From Geobacteraceae bacterium GWC2_53_11 (GTDB lineage Bacteria; Desulfobacterota; Desulfuromonadia; Geobacterales; Pseudopelobacteraceae), in the NCBI GenBank assembly GCA_001802645.1, contig MGZJ01000070.1, positions 1 through 49,833 on the forward strand: a DNA stretch of 49,833 nucleotides. Direction: 5' to 3'. Below are positions 1 through 8,592 of this stretch, piece by piece. The notes beneath the pieces were generated by a model. That model did not search any database. It saw only the letters and a program-made list of their open reading frames with translations, and had not been told where the DNA came from. The position numbers and the translations under genes are program-made. How positions within the stretch are numbered: the first letter of the stretch is position 1; every line of letters starts with the position of its first letter.

Positions 1-2
1 AT

Positions 3-845
3 ATCATCAGTCAAGTTTCTACTACTTCATCTCAAGTTGCTTCTGCAGCCAGTCAATTGAACTCCACTGCTGAGCAAATCGCAACAGGAGCTGAAGAGGT
101 AGCTTCTCAAGCCGCCACTGTAGCTACGGCAGGAGAGGAAATGGCCGCAACCTCTAGAGACATAGCCCAGAACTGCCAGTTGGCGGCTGAAGGGGCACAA
201 CTAGCATCTCAAACTGCGCAGAATGGCGTTGAGGTTGTTAATAATACTGTAAAAGTCATGGGACATATTGCAGAAAAAGTTCAGGAGTCTGCTAAAACAG
301 TTGAAAGTCTGGGAGCACGCAGTGACCAGATCGGGGCTATCATCGGCACCATCGAAGATATTGCCGATCAGACTAACCTGCTGGCCCTAAACGCTGCAAT
401 TGAGGCTGCACGAGCTGGCGAACAGGGAAGAGGCTTTGCCGTAGTTGCTGATGAAGTCCGTGCCTTAGCAGAGAGAACAACGCGGGCAACCCGCGAGATC
501 GGCGAGATGATCAAGGCAATCCAGAACGAGACAAGGAATGCAGTTGCTGCAATGGGACAGGGGGGCCGTCAGGTTGAGTCAGGCACAATTGAAGCAGCTA
601 AGTCAGGTAAGGCACTTCAAGACATTCTTCAACAGGTCAACAATGTTGCAATGCAAATAAATCAGGTTGCGACTGCAGCGGAAGAGCAGACAGCCACCAC
701 CGGCGAAATTTCTAGCAACATGCACCAAATCACTGAGGTGGTTCAACAAACCTCCCACGGTGCTCATGAGTCAGCTACAGCAGCAGCACAGTTAAGTGGC
801 AACGCTGAAGAGTTGCAGCGTATTGTACGGCAGTTTAAACTGTAG
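3..845 (+). CDS. Methyl-accepting chemotaxis protein, C-terminal signalling domain (5' truncated by window edge)
   Basis: The reading frame is open from the first bases of the window, so the true start and any sensor, membrane and HAMP parts lie upstream. The visible ~280 residues are a cytoplasmic chemoreceptor coiled coil. They carry the highly conserved hairpin tip ([20 protein letters not shown], followed by [15 protein letters not shown]) that binds CheA and CheW. Ala/Gln/Glu-rich heptads on both sides include likely methylation sites. The frame ends in a conserved [11 protein letters not shown] tail with no CheR-tethering pentapeptide. The next gene, pldA, starts 7 bases after the stop. 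The signal sensed cannot be judged from this part. Confidence 0.95.
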   Translation: MISQVSTTSSQVASAASQLNSTAEQIATGAEEVASQAATVATAGEEMAATSRDIAQNCQLAAEGAQLASQTAQNGVEVVNNTVKVMGHIAEKVQESAKTVESLGARSDQIGAIIGTIEDIADQTNLLALNAAIEAARAGEQGRGFAVVADEVRALAERTTRATREIGEMIKAIQNETRNAVAAMGQGGRQVESGTIEAAKSGKALQDILQQVNNVAMQINQVATAAEEQTATTGEISSNMHQITEVVQQTSHGAHESATAAAQLSGNAEELQRIVRQFKL

Positions 846-852
846 GTGACTG

Positions 853-1782
853 ATGAGTAACTTACCCGCCGTTAGTGGCCTCCTGCTTGTTCTTATTCTC
901 GTATCGTTGCCAATCACTGAACGGGTGGCTTGCGCCGACCAGGTCAGTTTACCAGACGCATTGCCTGAAACTCCTGTTCTCAGGCTATCCAATCCACCGG
1001 ATTCTGCCTTGGAACAACGCATTAAACATGAAATGCTGGCAAAAGAATCAATATTCTCTATCCTGCCGCACAAGCCCAATTATCTGCTTCCCGTCTCTTA
1101 CAATATTTCTCCCAACAACGCTGCCTACGCAAATGAAAAACTTGACAATCTTGAGGTCAAGTTCCAGTTAAGCATCAAGACCCCTATCTGGGAAAACATT
1201 ATCGGTGAAAATAGTGCACTCTATGTCGCCTACAGCCAGCTTGCATTTTGGCAGGCATACAATAGCGGTTCGTCGTCCCCGTTTCGGGAAATCAACTTCG
1301 AGCCGGAGGCATATTATGCATTTAAAACAGGTCATGAACTTTTGGGAGTGACCAGCGAAGTGGTTACACTTGGATTTGTTCACCAGTCCAACGGGCGTAC
1401 AAAGCCAGAATCCCGCAGTTGGAACCGGATCGTTGGCAACCTGCTGTTCAGCAGTGGTGACACCTATGTTGCCGTAAAAACCTGGTTTCGAATCCCTGAA
1501 GAAGATAATGACGATGACAATCCGCATATGGAAAAATATTACGGCTATGGTGAACTGTTGATCCTGCAAAAATTGCGGGACAACACTGTGACCTTGATGC
1601 TGCGCAACAACCTGCGCACATCAGGCAACAAGGGAGCTGTGCAGGTAGATTGGAGTTTTTTCCTGCACAATAAACTGAAGGGGTATGTGCAGTATTTCAA
1701 TGGCTATGGTGAGAGCCTAGTGGATTACAATCACGCAAACAACCGCATCGGCGTCGGCGTGATGCTCACGGATCGGCTCTGA
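853..1782 (+). CDS. pldA: Outer-membrane phospholipase A (OMPLA)
   Basis: Phospholipase A1 family beta-barrel, 309 residues, close to the size of E. coli PldA. OMPLA enzymes hydrolyse misplaced phospholipids in the outer leaflet of the outer membrane and are activated by Ca2+-dependent dimerisation. An N-terminal signal peptide runs to about residue 28. The family signatures are YSQLAFWQ, SPFREINFEPE and HQSNGRTKPESRSWNR. His177, Ser179 and Asn191 match the spacing of the catalytic triad His142/Ser144/Asn156 of the E. coli enzyme. The gene begins 7 bases after the chemoreceptor stop with a GTAGGTGACTG ribosome site, so the two are probably cotranscribed. That pairing is unusual. Confidence 0.92.
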   Translation: MSNLPAVSGLLLVLILVSLPITERVACADQVSLPDALPETPVLRLSNPPDSALEQRIKHEMLAKESIFSILPHKPNYLLPVSYNISPNNAAYANEKLDNLEVKFQLSIKTPIWENIIGENSALYVAYSQLAFWQAYNSGSSSPFREINFEPEAYYAFKTGHELLGVTSEVVTLGFVHQSNGRTKPESRSWNRIVGNLLFSSGDTYVAVKTWFRIPEEDNDDDNPHMEKYYGYGELLILQKLRDNTVTLMLRNNLRTSGNKGAVQVDWSFFLHNKLKGYVQYFNGYGESLVDYNHANNRIGVGVMLTDRL

Positions 1783-2093
1783 TTTCTAAAAGGAAGAGCG
1801 GCCTGGCGTCCCGAGGGGATCAGGCAGGTATCGGGACAATAATCCGGGACCGGCAGTAGCCAGTAAGTTGCGTTATTCCGGTTGGTTACATCGGCTGTTG
1901 AAAAATAGTAAAAAGACTTACTCAGTCTTTTATGTATATAAATCGCATGGTTATGGCGTATACGCTGCCGTTTTTAGTTGACGATTCCTTCGAATGGTGG
2001 CAGTATCGCCACTCATTTTTATTGTAATGGTTGTACGAAGAGACCTTTCACATATTGATTGGTTTACATCACATGAAAGCAGGAGGGGAACAG
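1783..2093 (+). other. Intergenic region and probable leader of the 12-heme cytochrome gene
   Basis: I see no convincing gene in these 311 bases. Two hairpins are present. One at 1911-1931 has an 8-bp AT-rich stem (AAAAGACT/AGTCTTTT) and could weakly terminate the pldA transcript. The other at 1996-2013 (core GTGGC/GCCAC) is followed by CATTTTTATT and could be an attenuator ahead of the cytochrome gene. A 7-bp inverted repeat, GTCCCGA/TCGGGAC (1808-1814 and 1831-1837), and a 10-bp palindrome, GCGTATACGC (1956-1965), are also visible. The region ends with a strong ribosome site, AGGAGGGG (2081-2088). I looked for a cyclic-di-GMP (GEMM) riboswitch core and did not find one. Confidence 0.4.
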
Positions 2094-2960
2094 ATGAAGA
2101 AGTTGGTAACCATGTTGAAAATTGTCACACTGTCGGCAGTGCTGATGGGGATGACGGCGCTTGTTGCCGGAGCGGCTGATCCGAAGCTGACTCTGGGCAA
2201 TACCGATTGCGTTAAATGCCACACGGCAGCACCGGATGCCATTGCCGCCAATGGTGGCGCGCACAAGACCCAGGTGAGCTGCCAGGATTGCCATGCCGGT
2301 CATCCGCCTACCGTAAAGAAAATTATCCCGGCCTGTAGCCAGTGCCATAGCGGCAAGCCGCACTACAGCCTTTCCGCTTGTCTGCGTTGCCACAATAATC
2401 CGCATACACCTAAAATCATCAAGCTGGCCAATAACATCACTGACGAATGCCTTACCTGCCACACCCAGCAGATCGTCAAACTGAAGCAGGTTAAGAGCAA
2501 GCACTCCGCGCTGGCTTGCAGCTTCTGCCATAATACGCACGGCAAGATCCCGCAGTGTACCCAGTGCCACAAACCGCACAGCCCCGACATGACTGCCGTT
2601 GACTGCAAGCGTTGTCACCAGGCCCATATGCCGACTGCGGTAACATATCCTTCCGATACCGCCAACAAGATGTGCGCATCATGTCACAAGAAGGCTTTCG
2701 AGATGCACAGCAAGACCGATACCAAGCACAAAGGTGTCAACTGCGTTACCTGTCACAAAGACAAGCACAAGACGATTCCTAGCTGTCAGGGATGTCATGG
2801 CGTACCGCACCCGGCGCGCATGATGGCCCGTTTCACCAAGTGCGGCGATTGCCACAACATCGCTCATGACCTGAATCGTTGGGATGCTGGTACGCTTAAG
2901 CAAACCGGCGCCGACAAGGATGAGGCGATAAAGCTGCCGAAGAAAAGTAAAAAGAAATAA
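2094..2960 (+). CDS. Periplasmic dodecaheme c-type cytochrome
   Basis: This start, giving 288 residues, is chosen because AGGAGGGG lies just upstream and a clean signal peptide follows (MKKLVTMLKIV... ending near AGAA). In-frame codons upstream to 2031 lack these features. Twelve CXXCH sites cover the mature protein: CVKCH, CQDCH, CSQCH, CLRCH, CLTCH, CSFCH, CTQCH, CKRCH, CASCH, CVTCH, CQGCH and CGDCH. That is one heme per about 22 residues. Many extra His residues can serve as distal ligands. There are no membrane segments after the signal, and the Lys-rich tail (KLPKKSKKK) is soluble. The likely role is periplasmic electron transfer toward extracellular acceptors. It recalls the 12-heme periplasmic cytochromes of Geobacter such as ExtA, but orthology is not shown. 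The gene stands alone. Confidence 0.9.
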   Translation: MKKLVTMLKIVTLSAVLMGMTALVAGAADPKLTLGNTDCVKCHTAAPDAIAANGGAHKTQVSCQDCHAGHPPTVKKIIPACSQCHSGKPHYSLSACLRCHNNPHTPKIIKLANNITDECLTCHTQQIVKLKQVKSKHSALACSFCHNTHGKIPQCTQCHKPHSPDMTAVDCKRCHQAHMPTAVTYPSDTANKMCASCHKKAFEMHSKTDTKHKGVNCVTCHKDKHKTIPSCQGCHGVPHPARMMARFTKCGDCHNIAHDLNRWDAGTLKQTGADKDEAIKLPKKSKKK

Positions 2961-2984
2961 GCTTAAGTAACAGATGAGCTGTAC

Positions 2985-3018
2985 AAAAAGGCCGACGGAA
3001 CAATCCGTCGGCCTTTTT
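2985..3018 (+). terminator. Rho-independent terminator after the 12-heme cytochrome gene
   Basis: Perfect 15-bp stem AAAAAGGCCGACGGA / TCCGTCGGCCTTTTT with a 4-base ACAA loop. The A and T runs at both ends make it usable in both directions. It sits between this gene and the convergent DUF294 gene. Confidence 0.9.
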
Positions 3019-3045
3019 GTATGCGGAAATATAGCTGCTTTTGAA

Positions 3046-4248
3046 TCAAACGATATGAAAGTTGGCGTGAATAATTTTCTGCAGTTCCTCGATTCTGATC
3101 ATGGCCTGCCGCATTTGTTCCCGCTCCGTGGATGAAAGCTGGTAGGGGTTGAGGTGATGAGAATCTTTCTGAATACCTTTAAGAGACTTGATCTGGATCA
3201 GTATCCGCTGTTTGGTGAGTACATGATAGGCGTCAACAAGGTCACGGGCAAATGATGCTGAAAAACTTCCCTCCGCTTCCAAAAGTGAAATGCGTTCCAG
3301 GGTGCTGGTTGCGGGAATGCTCTGGTTGATGGCAAGAATGCGCACATTCATGACCAGCGGAGCCCAGGCAAGCAGCTTGACATTGAATTCTCCTTTATGT
3401 TCGCCGCTTCCTTCCGTCCAGATGCGTTTCATAAAACCGAGGGCCAGTTTCATCTCTGTAGCGGCTTTGGCCATTCCCCAGAGAACCTGAAAATAATCAC
3501 GCTCCATGGTTCGTATCATATCAATCAATTCAGTGGCCAGTTCACGGTCCCCGGCTACATAGCGGGCATCGGACAACACGATCAAGTTCATGACGTTTTT
3601 ACCGATGTCCTCAACTTCGTACCTGACAATGGAAAAAAGACGCTTGCGCCACTGGCTGAACGAGCCGCGCCAGATCGGATTTGTTGGCATGATATCGCCG
3701 GTACAGCGCATGAACCCCGCTTCTTCAAGCCGATCCACCAGACGGGTTGATAGTTCCGAGAAGTAGTGATCTGCTGCTTCATCGCAACCATCACCATAGA
3801 CAATCAGGTTGTCCTGGTCCGTAATGAGGGTCTGTTCCTCACGGCCGTCACTTCCCATACTGATAAGTGCAAAAGGTACCGCTGGCCGCACGAATCCTGC
3901 AGCGTCCATTTCCGCAATAACCGTATTCAAAACCCGTGATGACAGGATGTCGCGGTATTCTGTACACGAAGCATGCAGCTCATGGACGGAAGGGATCAGG
4001 AGGAAGCATTCCAGCTCGATCTGGTTGAGATTCTCATGGATTGTTTTGAGCCCGGTTCCCTGCGTTTGCGCGATTGATGCAATGAGCTGCTCCTTTTTAC
4101 CCTTCCAGTCGATGATGCGGCTGTAATCAGACGTAATCGCTTTTGACAGCATCTGAAGAAAGGGTTCTATGTCGGCAACCTGACAATAACGCGTGATATC
4201 AGTAAGGTCGGGTAATTGCGGGGAAAGAGCATGTGTCGTTGCACTCAT
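3046..4248 (-). CDS. DUF294-type putative nucleotidyltransferase (signal-transduction family)
   Basis: 400 residues. The nucleotidyltransferase-like signature MGSDGREEQTLITDQDN at residues 131-147 has the G-S-x-G-R-x-E-Q ... T-D-Q-D pattern of the DUF294 family. The first ~120 residues are helical, and the C-terminal part matches the helical substrate-binding DUF294_C region. Many relatives carry cyclic-nucleotide-binding and CBS domains in front. None is visible here, so this is a stand-alone form. No signal peptide or membrane segment is present. The related GlnD and polymerase-beta-fold enzymes transfer nucleotides, but the substrate of this family is not established. It is convergent with the 12-heme cytochrome gene and divergent from the histidine kinase gene. 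Confidence 0.8.
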   Translation of the reverse strand: MSATTHALSPQLPDLTDITRYCQVADIEPFLQMLSKAITSDYSRIIDWKGKKEQLIASIAQTQGTGLKTIHENLNQIELECFLLIPSVHELHASCTEYRDILSSRVLNTVIAEMDAAGFVRPAVPFALISMGSDGREEQTLITDQDNLIVYGDGCDEAADHYFSELSTRLVDRLEEAGFMRCTGDIMPTNPIWRGSFSQWRKRLFSIVRYEVEDIGKNVMNLIVLSDARYVAGDRELATELIDMIRTMERDYFQVLWGMAKAATEMKLALGFMKRIWTEGSGEHKGEFNVKLLAWAPLVMNVRILAINQSIPATSTLERISLLEAEGSFSASFARDLVDAYHVLTKQRILIQIKSLKGIQKDSHHLNPYQLSSTEREQMRQAMIRIEELQKIIHANFHIV

Positions 4249-4378
4249 ATCTCATTGGCTCCACATGTGGAATTGGTTGAAGCGGGAGATGACTATACCA
4301 TAACATTCAGGTAATTTATTGTCTTTCGTTGTGCAGAATAATCAGGTATGAAATAGCGTGTGTACAAATCCGTAATGG

Positions 4379-4406
4379 TTGCAAGGTTCTGATCGTGTGC
4401 TAAAAT
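4379..4406 (+). promoter_or_regulatory. Candidate sigma-70 promoter of the CHASE4/PAS kinase gene
   Basis: TTGCAA (4379-4384), a 16-base spacer and TAAAAT (4401-4406), about 48 bases before the start codon in the divergent intergenic region. Called by eye. Confidence 0.4.
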
Positions 4407-4453
4407 ATTGAGCACCATAACGTAAGGTTGGCAGAGTGTAAACGGAGTTTCGC

Positions 4454-6607
4454 ATGACGTTGTCGCAGCGAACAATCCTTGTTATCGTCAGTACCTTTAT
4501 TGCCCTGCTGTTTATTCTGGCTACCACATCCGATTTGATACTCCTCTCCAGCTATTCCACGCTTGAAAAAAATAACATCCGTTCGCATACCCGGCATATT
4601 TCAAACCAGATCGACGACAGGCTGAAGCGGCTTGCCCTGACATCCCATAGCGTTGCCGAAGAGCTGAAGAATTCTACGGAAATTTCATCATATTCTCAGC
4701 GTCTTTTTACTTCTCATTTTATGAGATCGCAAGGGCTTGATTTTATTGCGGTATATGATGCAGGTGGCCGTCTGGTTGCTGTCCAGGGATTTGATTGCGA
4801 AAACAATGTGGCCTGCCGGGTAACGGATCAGCAACAGAAGGCTCTTGCAGGGCTGCTGCCGCGAATCGTGTCGAATACGCGTGATGCGCTGCAGGGGGTT
4901 GTCGAAGTTGCCGGATCACCGGTTATGGTTGCGTGCAACGCTGTCAAGGACAGCAATGGTGCGAGGCGGGCCACGGTGGTTGCCGGTTGGTGTCTTGACC
5001 ATACGGAGCTGGAAAACGTTTTCAGGGCAACCGGGGCTTCCATCCAGGTGTACGACCTTAACAGCTCGCTTGAGACCGATGTTAAGAGCGCGGTTGCTGC
5101 TACCAGAGACAATGACGGAATATATGCAGCTGTAATCGACAAATATTCCATTGCCGGATACGCTCCCCTCAAAGATGTATTCGGGCAGCCAACATTCATT
5201 GTCCGTACCGTTGAAAAACGGCCCCTGTATGAGCATGGCAAGGTGACGATAGCGTATGTCGTCACGGCGCTATGTCTTGCCGGAGGTGTGTTTTGCTGTG
5301 TGATGTTGTTGTTTGTCCGGGGAACCATTCTGACGCGTTTACAATCTCTTATCAGTGACGTCCGGCAAATCACCGAGAAGGGCAATGTTTCAGTCCGGGT
5401 GCCGCTTTCCGGTCACCAGGATGAATTGAATACGCTGGCAATTTCAATCAACAGCATGCTTGATTCCGTGGAACAGGCCGAGGCCGGGATGCGTGAAAGC
5501 GAAGAGCGCTACCGTATGCTGTTTGAGCGGGCTCCTGACGCGATTATCATCATTGGTATGGAAGGGAAAGAAGCCGGACGGATCATGGCAGCCAACCAGG
5601 CGGCGGCAGATCAGCATGGATACACCCTGAATGAACTTCTCCGGATGAAAATACAGGATCTGAATACTGCCGAGACGAATAAGAATGTCGGTGAAGTCAT
5701 GGCAAAAATAAACAGCGGAGAGTGGTATACCGCTGAACTTTGGCATCTAAAAAAGGACGGCACTCAGTTCCCGCTTGAGGTGCATGCCGGACTCATAAAA
5801 ATCGACGGTAAAAAATATATTCTGGGCTTTGACCGGGATATCACCGAACGGAAGATCAATGAAGAAACGGATCAAATGCATCATGAACAGATTAAGGAGC
5901 TTAACGAGCTTCTGAGTCGCAAGGCGATTGATCTTGCCGCTGTAAATAATGAACTTGAGACGTTTAATTACTCGGTATCTCACGATATGCGCAGTCCGCT
6001 GACACGGATTTCGGGGTACTGCCAGCTTCTGCTTGATGAAGATCCCCCACTCGAACCGCGGATAAAGGAATACGTAACCCGGATCTACGAGTCGGAAATA
6101 TGGCTGAATGATATGATTGACGCTCTGCTGCAATTGGCTCAGTTAACCCGCACGGAGCTTGTTTCCGATAGTGTCAATCTGAGCGTTATTGCGGAGTCGG
6201 TATTGGACGAACTCGCTCTTGAATTCCCCGACAGGTCGGTCAGAACCAATATTGAACCGGACATTGTGGCAGTCGGTGATTCGCGGCTTTTGAAAATAAT
6301 GATGATAAATCTGTTGAATAACGCCTGGAAATACAGTTTGAATTCAAATGATGCCCTGATTGAATTCGGCGTAAAGCAGGATGAAACCGGGCCGGTATAT
6401 TTTGTTCGTGATAATGGTGCCGGTTTTAGTATGAAAGATGCCGGCAAGCTTTTCCGGGTTTTTACCCGGCTGCATGATTCAAGTCAGTTTGCCGGTACCG
6501 GCGTAGGCCTTGCGACGGTTCAACGAATTATCTTCCGCCATGGTGGCCGGATATGGGCTGAAGCCGAGCCTGGCAATGGCGCAACATTCTACTTTACACT
6601 CGGATAG
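4454..6607 (+). CDS. Membrane histidine kinase with CHASE4, HAMP and PAS domains
   Basis: 717 residues. Order seen: TM1 (about 8-30), a periplasmic CHASE4-like domain (about 40-255, with VYDAGGRLVAVQGFD), TM2 (about 265-288), HAMP (289-342), PAS (about 350-465, ending GFDRDITERK), HisKA with the phospho-acceptor in SVSHDMRSPLTRISGY (His510), and HATPase_c with NLLNNAWKYS, DNGAGF and GTGVGLATVQRI. The catalytic half resembles the phytochrome-type kinases, whose H-box reads SHDLR/MRSPL. No receiver domain is fused and no response-regulator gene is adjacent, so it is an orphan kinase with an unknown partner. The periplasmic ligand is unknown. Start ATG with CGGAG upstream. Confidence 0.92.
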   Translation: MTLSQRTILVIVSTFIALLFILATTSDLILLSSYSTLEKNNIRSHTRHISNQIDDRLKRLALTSHSVAEELKNSTEISSYSQRLFTSHFMRSQGLDFIAVYDAGGRLVAVQGFDCENNVACRVTDQQQKALAGLLPRIVSNTRDALQGVVEVAGSPVMVACNAVKDSNGARRATVVAGWCLDHTELENVFRATGASIQVYDLNSSLETDVKSAVAATRDNDGIYAAVIDKYSIAGYAPLKDVFGQPTFIVRTVEKRPLYEHGKVTIAYVVTALCLAGGVFCCVMLLFVRGTILTRLQSLISDVRQITEKGNVSVRVPLSGHQDELNTLAISINSMLDSVEQAEAGMRESEERYRMLFERAPDAIIIIGMEGKEAGRIMAANQAAADQHGYTLNELLRMKIQDLNTAETNKNVGEVMAKINSGEWYTAELWHLKKDGTQFPLEVHAGLIKIDGKKYILGFDRDITERKINEETDQMHHEQIKELNELLSRKAIDLAAVNNELETFNYSVSHDMRSPLTRISGYCQLLLDEDPPLEPRIKEYVTRIYESEIWLNDMIDALLQLAQLTRTELVSDSVNLSVIAESVLDELALEFPDRSVRTNIEPDIVAVGDSRLLKIMMINLLNNAWKYSLNSNDALIEFGVKQDETGPVYFVRDNGAGFSMKDAGKLFRVFTRLHDSSQFAGTGVGLATVQRIIFRHGGRIWAEAEPGNGATFYFTLG

Positions 6608-6641
6608 TCATGGCGGCTCCCTTCATATTCTCGTTTTCCCC

Positions 6642-6670
6642 TTGACTCATATGTCTTGCCGTGTTATCTA
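6642..6670 (+). promoter_or_regulatory. Candidate sigma-70 promoter of the acyl-CoA synthetase gene
   Basis: TTGACT (6642-6647) with TTATCT (6664-6669) or TATCTA (6665-6670) at a 16-17-base spacing, about 77 bases before the start codon at 6747. Called by eye. Confidence 0.45.
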
Positions 6671-6746
6671 AAAAGCCTTTAAATACATAATGTTATGAAA
6701 TATATTTCGTTGGTACATTTCTTCGCTATCGTTATCGGAGGTTCTC

Positions 6747-8405
6747 ATGTCGCAGCAAATAACCCATACTGTTGGCCGTCTTCTGGATGAAATAGCGCGC
6801 CGCTTCCCTGATAACGAAGCGCTGGTTTACCCTGAGCGCGGTCTGCGCTACAGCTATAAAGAGTTCAACGAACGGTGCCGTCAGATTGCCAAGGGACTTT
6901 TGCGTCTCGGCATTAAAAAAGGGGATAATATCTCCATCTGGGCATATAACGTCCCCGAATGGGTCCTCCTGCAATTTGCTTCCGCCAAGATCGGCGCCAT
7001 TCTTGTTACCGTAAATACCAGCTACAAGTCGGCAGAGCTGGAATATATCCTTAACCAGTCCGATTCCACGTCACTCTTCATGGTCGGCTCTTTTAAGGAT
7101 TCCAATTACGTAGAGACTCTCGCAGATGTTATTCCGGATCTGGCGGCATCCGAACCGGGTAACCTCAGCACCACCAAACTGCCGTTTCTGAAAAATATTA
7201 TCTTTATCGGTCAGGAAACCCCGGCCGGAATGATTAACTTTGACAGCATAGTAAAATTGGGAGAAGACGTTCCCGATGCTGAGTTGCATGCGGTTGAAGA
7301 GACTCTAGACTGTCACGAAACTATCAACATGCAGTATACTTCCGGCACCACCGGCTTCCCTAAAGGTGTCATGCTCACCCATTACAACATCGTTAATAAT
7401 GGTTTTAATATCGGTGAGTGTATGAAATTCACTGAAAAGGATCGTCTCTGCATTCCGGTTCCCTTCTTTCACTGCTTTGGCTGCGTCCTCGGTGTCATGG
7501 CCTGCGTGACTCACGGTACCACCATGGTTCCGGTTGAAATATTTGATCCGCTCAAGGTTCTTCAGACCATAGAGAAAGAAAAATGCTCTGCTGTCCATGG
7601 CGTACCAACAATGTTCATTGCTGAACTGGAGCATCCTGATTTCCCTGAATTTGATCTCAGCAGTCTGCGGAGCGGTATCATGGCCGGTTCTCCTTGTCCG
7701 ATTGAAGTCATGAAAAAGGTTATCTCGCAGATGCACGCTTCAGAAATCACTATCGCCTATGGCCAGACCGAATCGTCTCCCGTTATAACCCAGACCCGCA
7801 CTGATGACCCGATTGAACTCCGCGTTGCCACAGTTGGCCGATCTCTACCGGATGTCGGCGTTAAAATTGTCGATATTGAAACCGGCGAAACGCTTCCCCC
7901 AGGAAAACAGGGCGAGCTCTGCACCAAAGGGTATCACGTCATGAAGGGCTATTACAAAATGCCGGAAGAAACCGCCCGGGCCATTGACAGCGACAACTGG
8001 CTGCATACCGGAGACCTTGCCATTATGGACGAAAACGGCTACTGCAAAATAACCGGCCGCATTAAACAGATGATCATTCGCGGCGGGGAAAATATATATC
8101 CGCGTGAAATCGAAGAATTTCTCTACACCCATCCCAATGTATCGGATATTCAGGTCTATGGCGTCCCTGATAAAAAATATGGTGAGCAGGTCATGGCCGC
8201 TATAATTCTCAAAAAAGGGGTCGTGATGACAGAGGACGAGGTTCGCGATTATTGTCGTGGCAAAATTGCCAATTACAAAATACCGAAATACGTAAAATTT
8301 GTTGACGGCTATCCGATGACGGCATCCGGCAAGATCCAGAAGTTCAAGATGAGGGAAATGGCGATCAAGGAATTGCAACTTGAGGAAATGGGCGATTTGG
8401 CATAA
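6747..8405 (+). CDS. Acyl-CoA synthetase (AMP-forming; probably medium- or long-chain fatty acid)
   Basis: 552 residues, the normal length for the ANL superfamily. These enzymes activate a carboxylic acid to its acyl-AMP and then to its CoA thioester. The AMP-binding loop YTSGTTGFPKG is at residues 197-207, the substrate/adenine motif AYGQTESSP follows, then the hinge motif GRIKQMIIRGGENIYPREIE and the catalytic lysine in SGKIQK (Lys529). The pattern is closest to fatty acyl-CoA ligases rather than acetyl-CoA synthetase. The substrate cannot be fixed from sequence. A GGAGG ribosome site precedes the ATG. No beta-oxidation genes lie alongside, so it appears monocistronic. Confidence 0.9.
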   Translation: MSQQITHTVGRLLDEIARRFPDNEALVYPERGLRYSYKEFNERCRQIAKGLLRLGIKKGDNISIWAYNVPEWVLLQFASAKIGAILVTVNTSYKSAELEYILNQSDSTSLFMVGSFKDSNYVETLADVIPDLAASEPGNLSTTKLPFLKNIIFIGQETPAGMINFDSIVKLGEDVPDAELHAVEETLDCHETINMQYTSGTTGFPKGVMLTHYNIVNNGFNIGECMKFTEKDRLCIPVPFFHCFGCVLGVMACVTHGTTMVPVEIFDPLKVLQTIEKEKCSAVHGVPTMFIAELEHPDFPEFDLSSLRSGIMAGSPCPIEVMKKVISQMHASEITIAYGQTESSPVITQTRTDDPIELRVATVGRSLPDVGVKIVDIETGETLPPGKQGELCTKGYHVMKGYYKMPEETARAIDSDNWLHTGDLAIMDENGYCKITGRIKQMIIRGGENIYPREIEEFLYTHPNVSDIQVYGVPDKKYGEQVMAAIILKKGVVMTEDEVRDYCRGKIANYKIPKYVKFVDGYPMTASGKIQKFKMREMAIKELQLEEMGDLA

Positions 8406-8450
8406 TTCCCCGTCCGTGCTGTCGAGATTTAATGAGTTCAATATGATACC

Positions 8451-8496
8451 CTTGAATCAGACAAGGCGGCCAGATGGCCGCCTTGTCTGATTCAAG
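8451..8496 (+). repeat. 21-bp perfect inverted repeat (possible terminator stem without U-tract)
   Basis: The left arm 8451-8471 and right arm 8476-8496 are perfectly complementary over 21 bp, with a 4-base AGAT loop. The arm begins CTTGAATCAGACAAGGCGG. No T-run follows on either strand. It sits 45 bases after the acyl-CoA synthetase stop and may end that transcript or act as an RNA processing or stability element. Confidence 0.75.
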
Positions 8497-8592
8497 CTGA
8501 CATCCAACTTTACTCATAGATGTAGCGACAAAATTCTGCTAATACTAAACAGTTTTGTAGGTAGTACTTGCGCAATCTGTCCGGAGTTAATC

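Noticed and set aside
1956-1965. Palindrome GCGTATACGC upstream of the 12-heme cytochrome gene, sharing GTATAC with the gltA repeats
   Set aside because: A six-base core is expected about a dozen times by chance in a window this size, and the flanks do not match the gltA sites.
1783-2093. Cyclic-di-GMP (GEMM) riboswitch upstream of the cytochrome gene
   Set aside because: Such riboswitches are common before Geobacter cytochrome genes, but the conserved core sequence is not present here.
8551-8580. Possible sigma-54 promoter before selD (GG and TTGC elements)
   Set aside because: The GG and GC dinucleotides are not at the required spacing, and the -24 element does not match TGGCAC.
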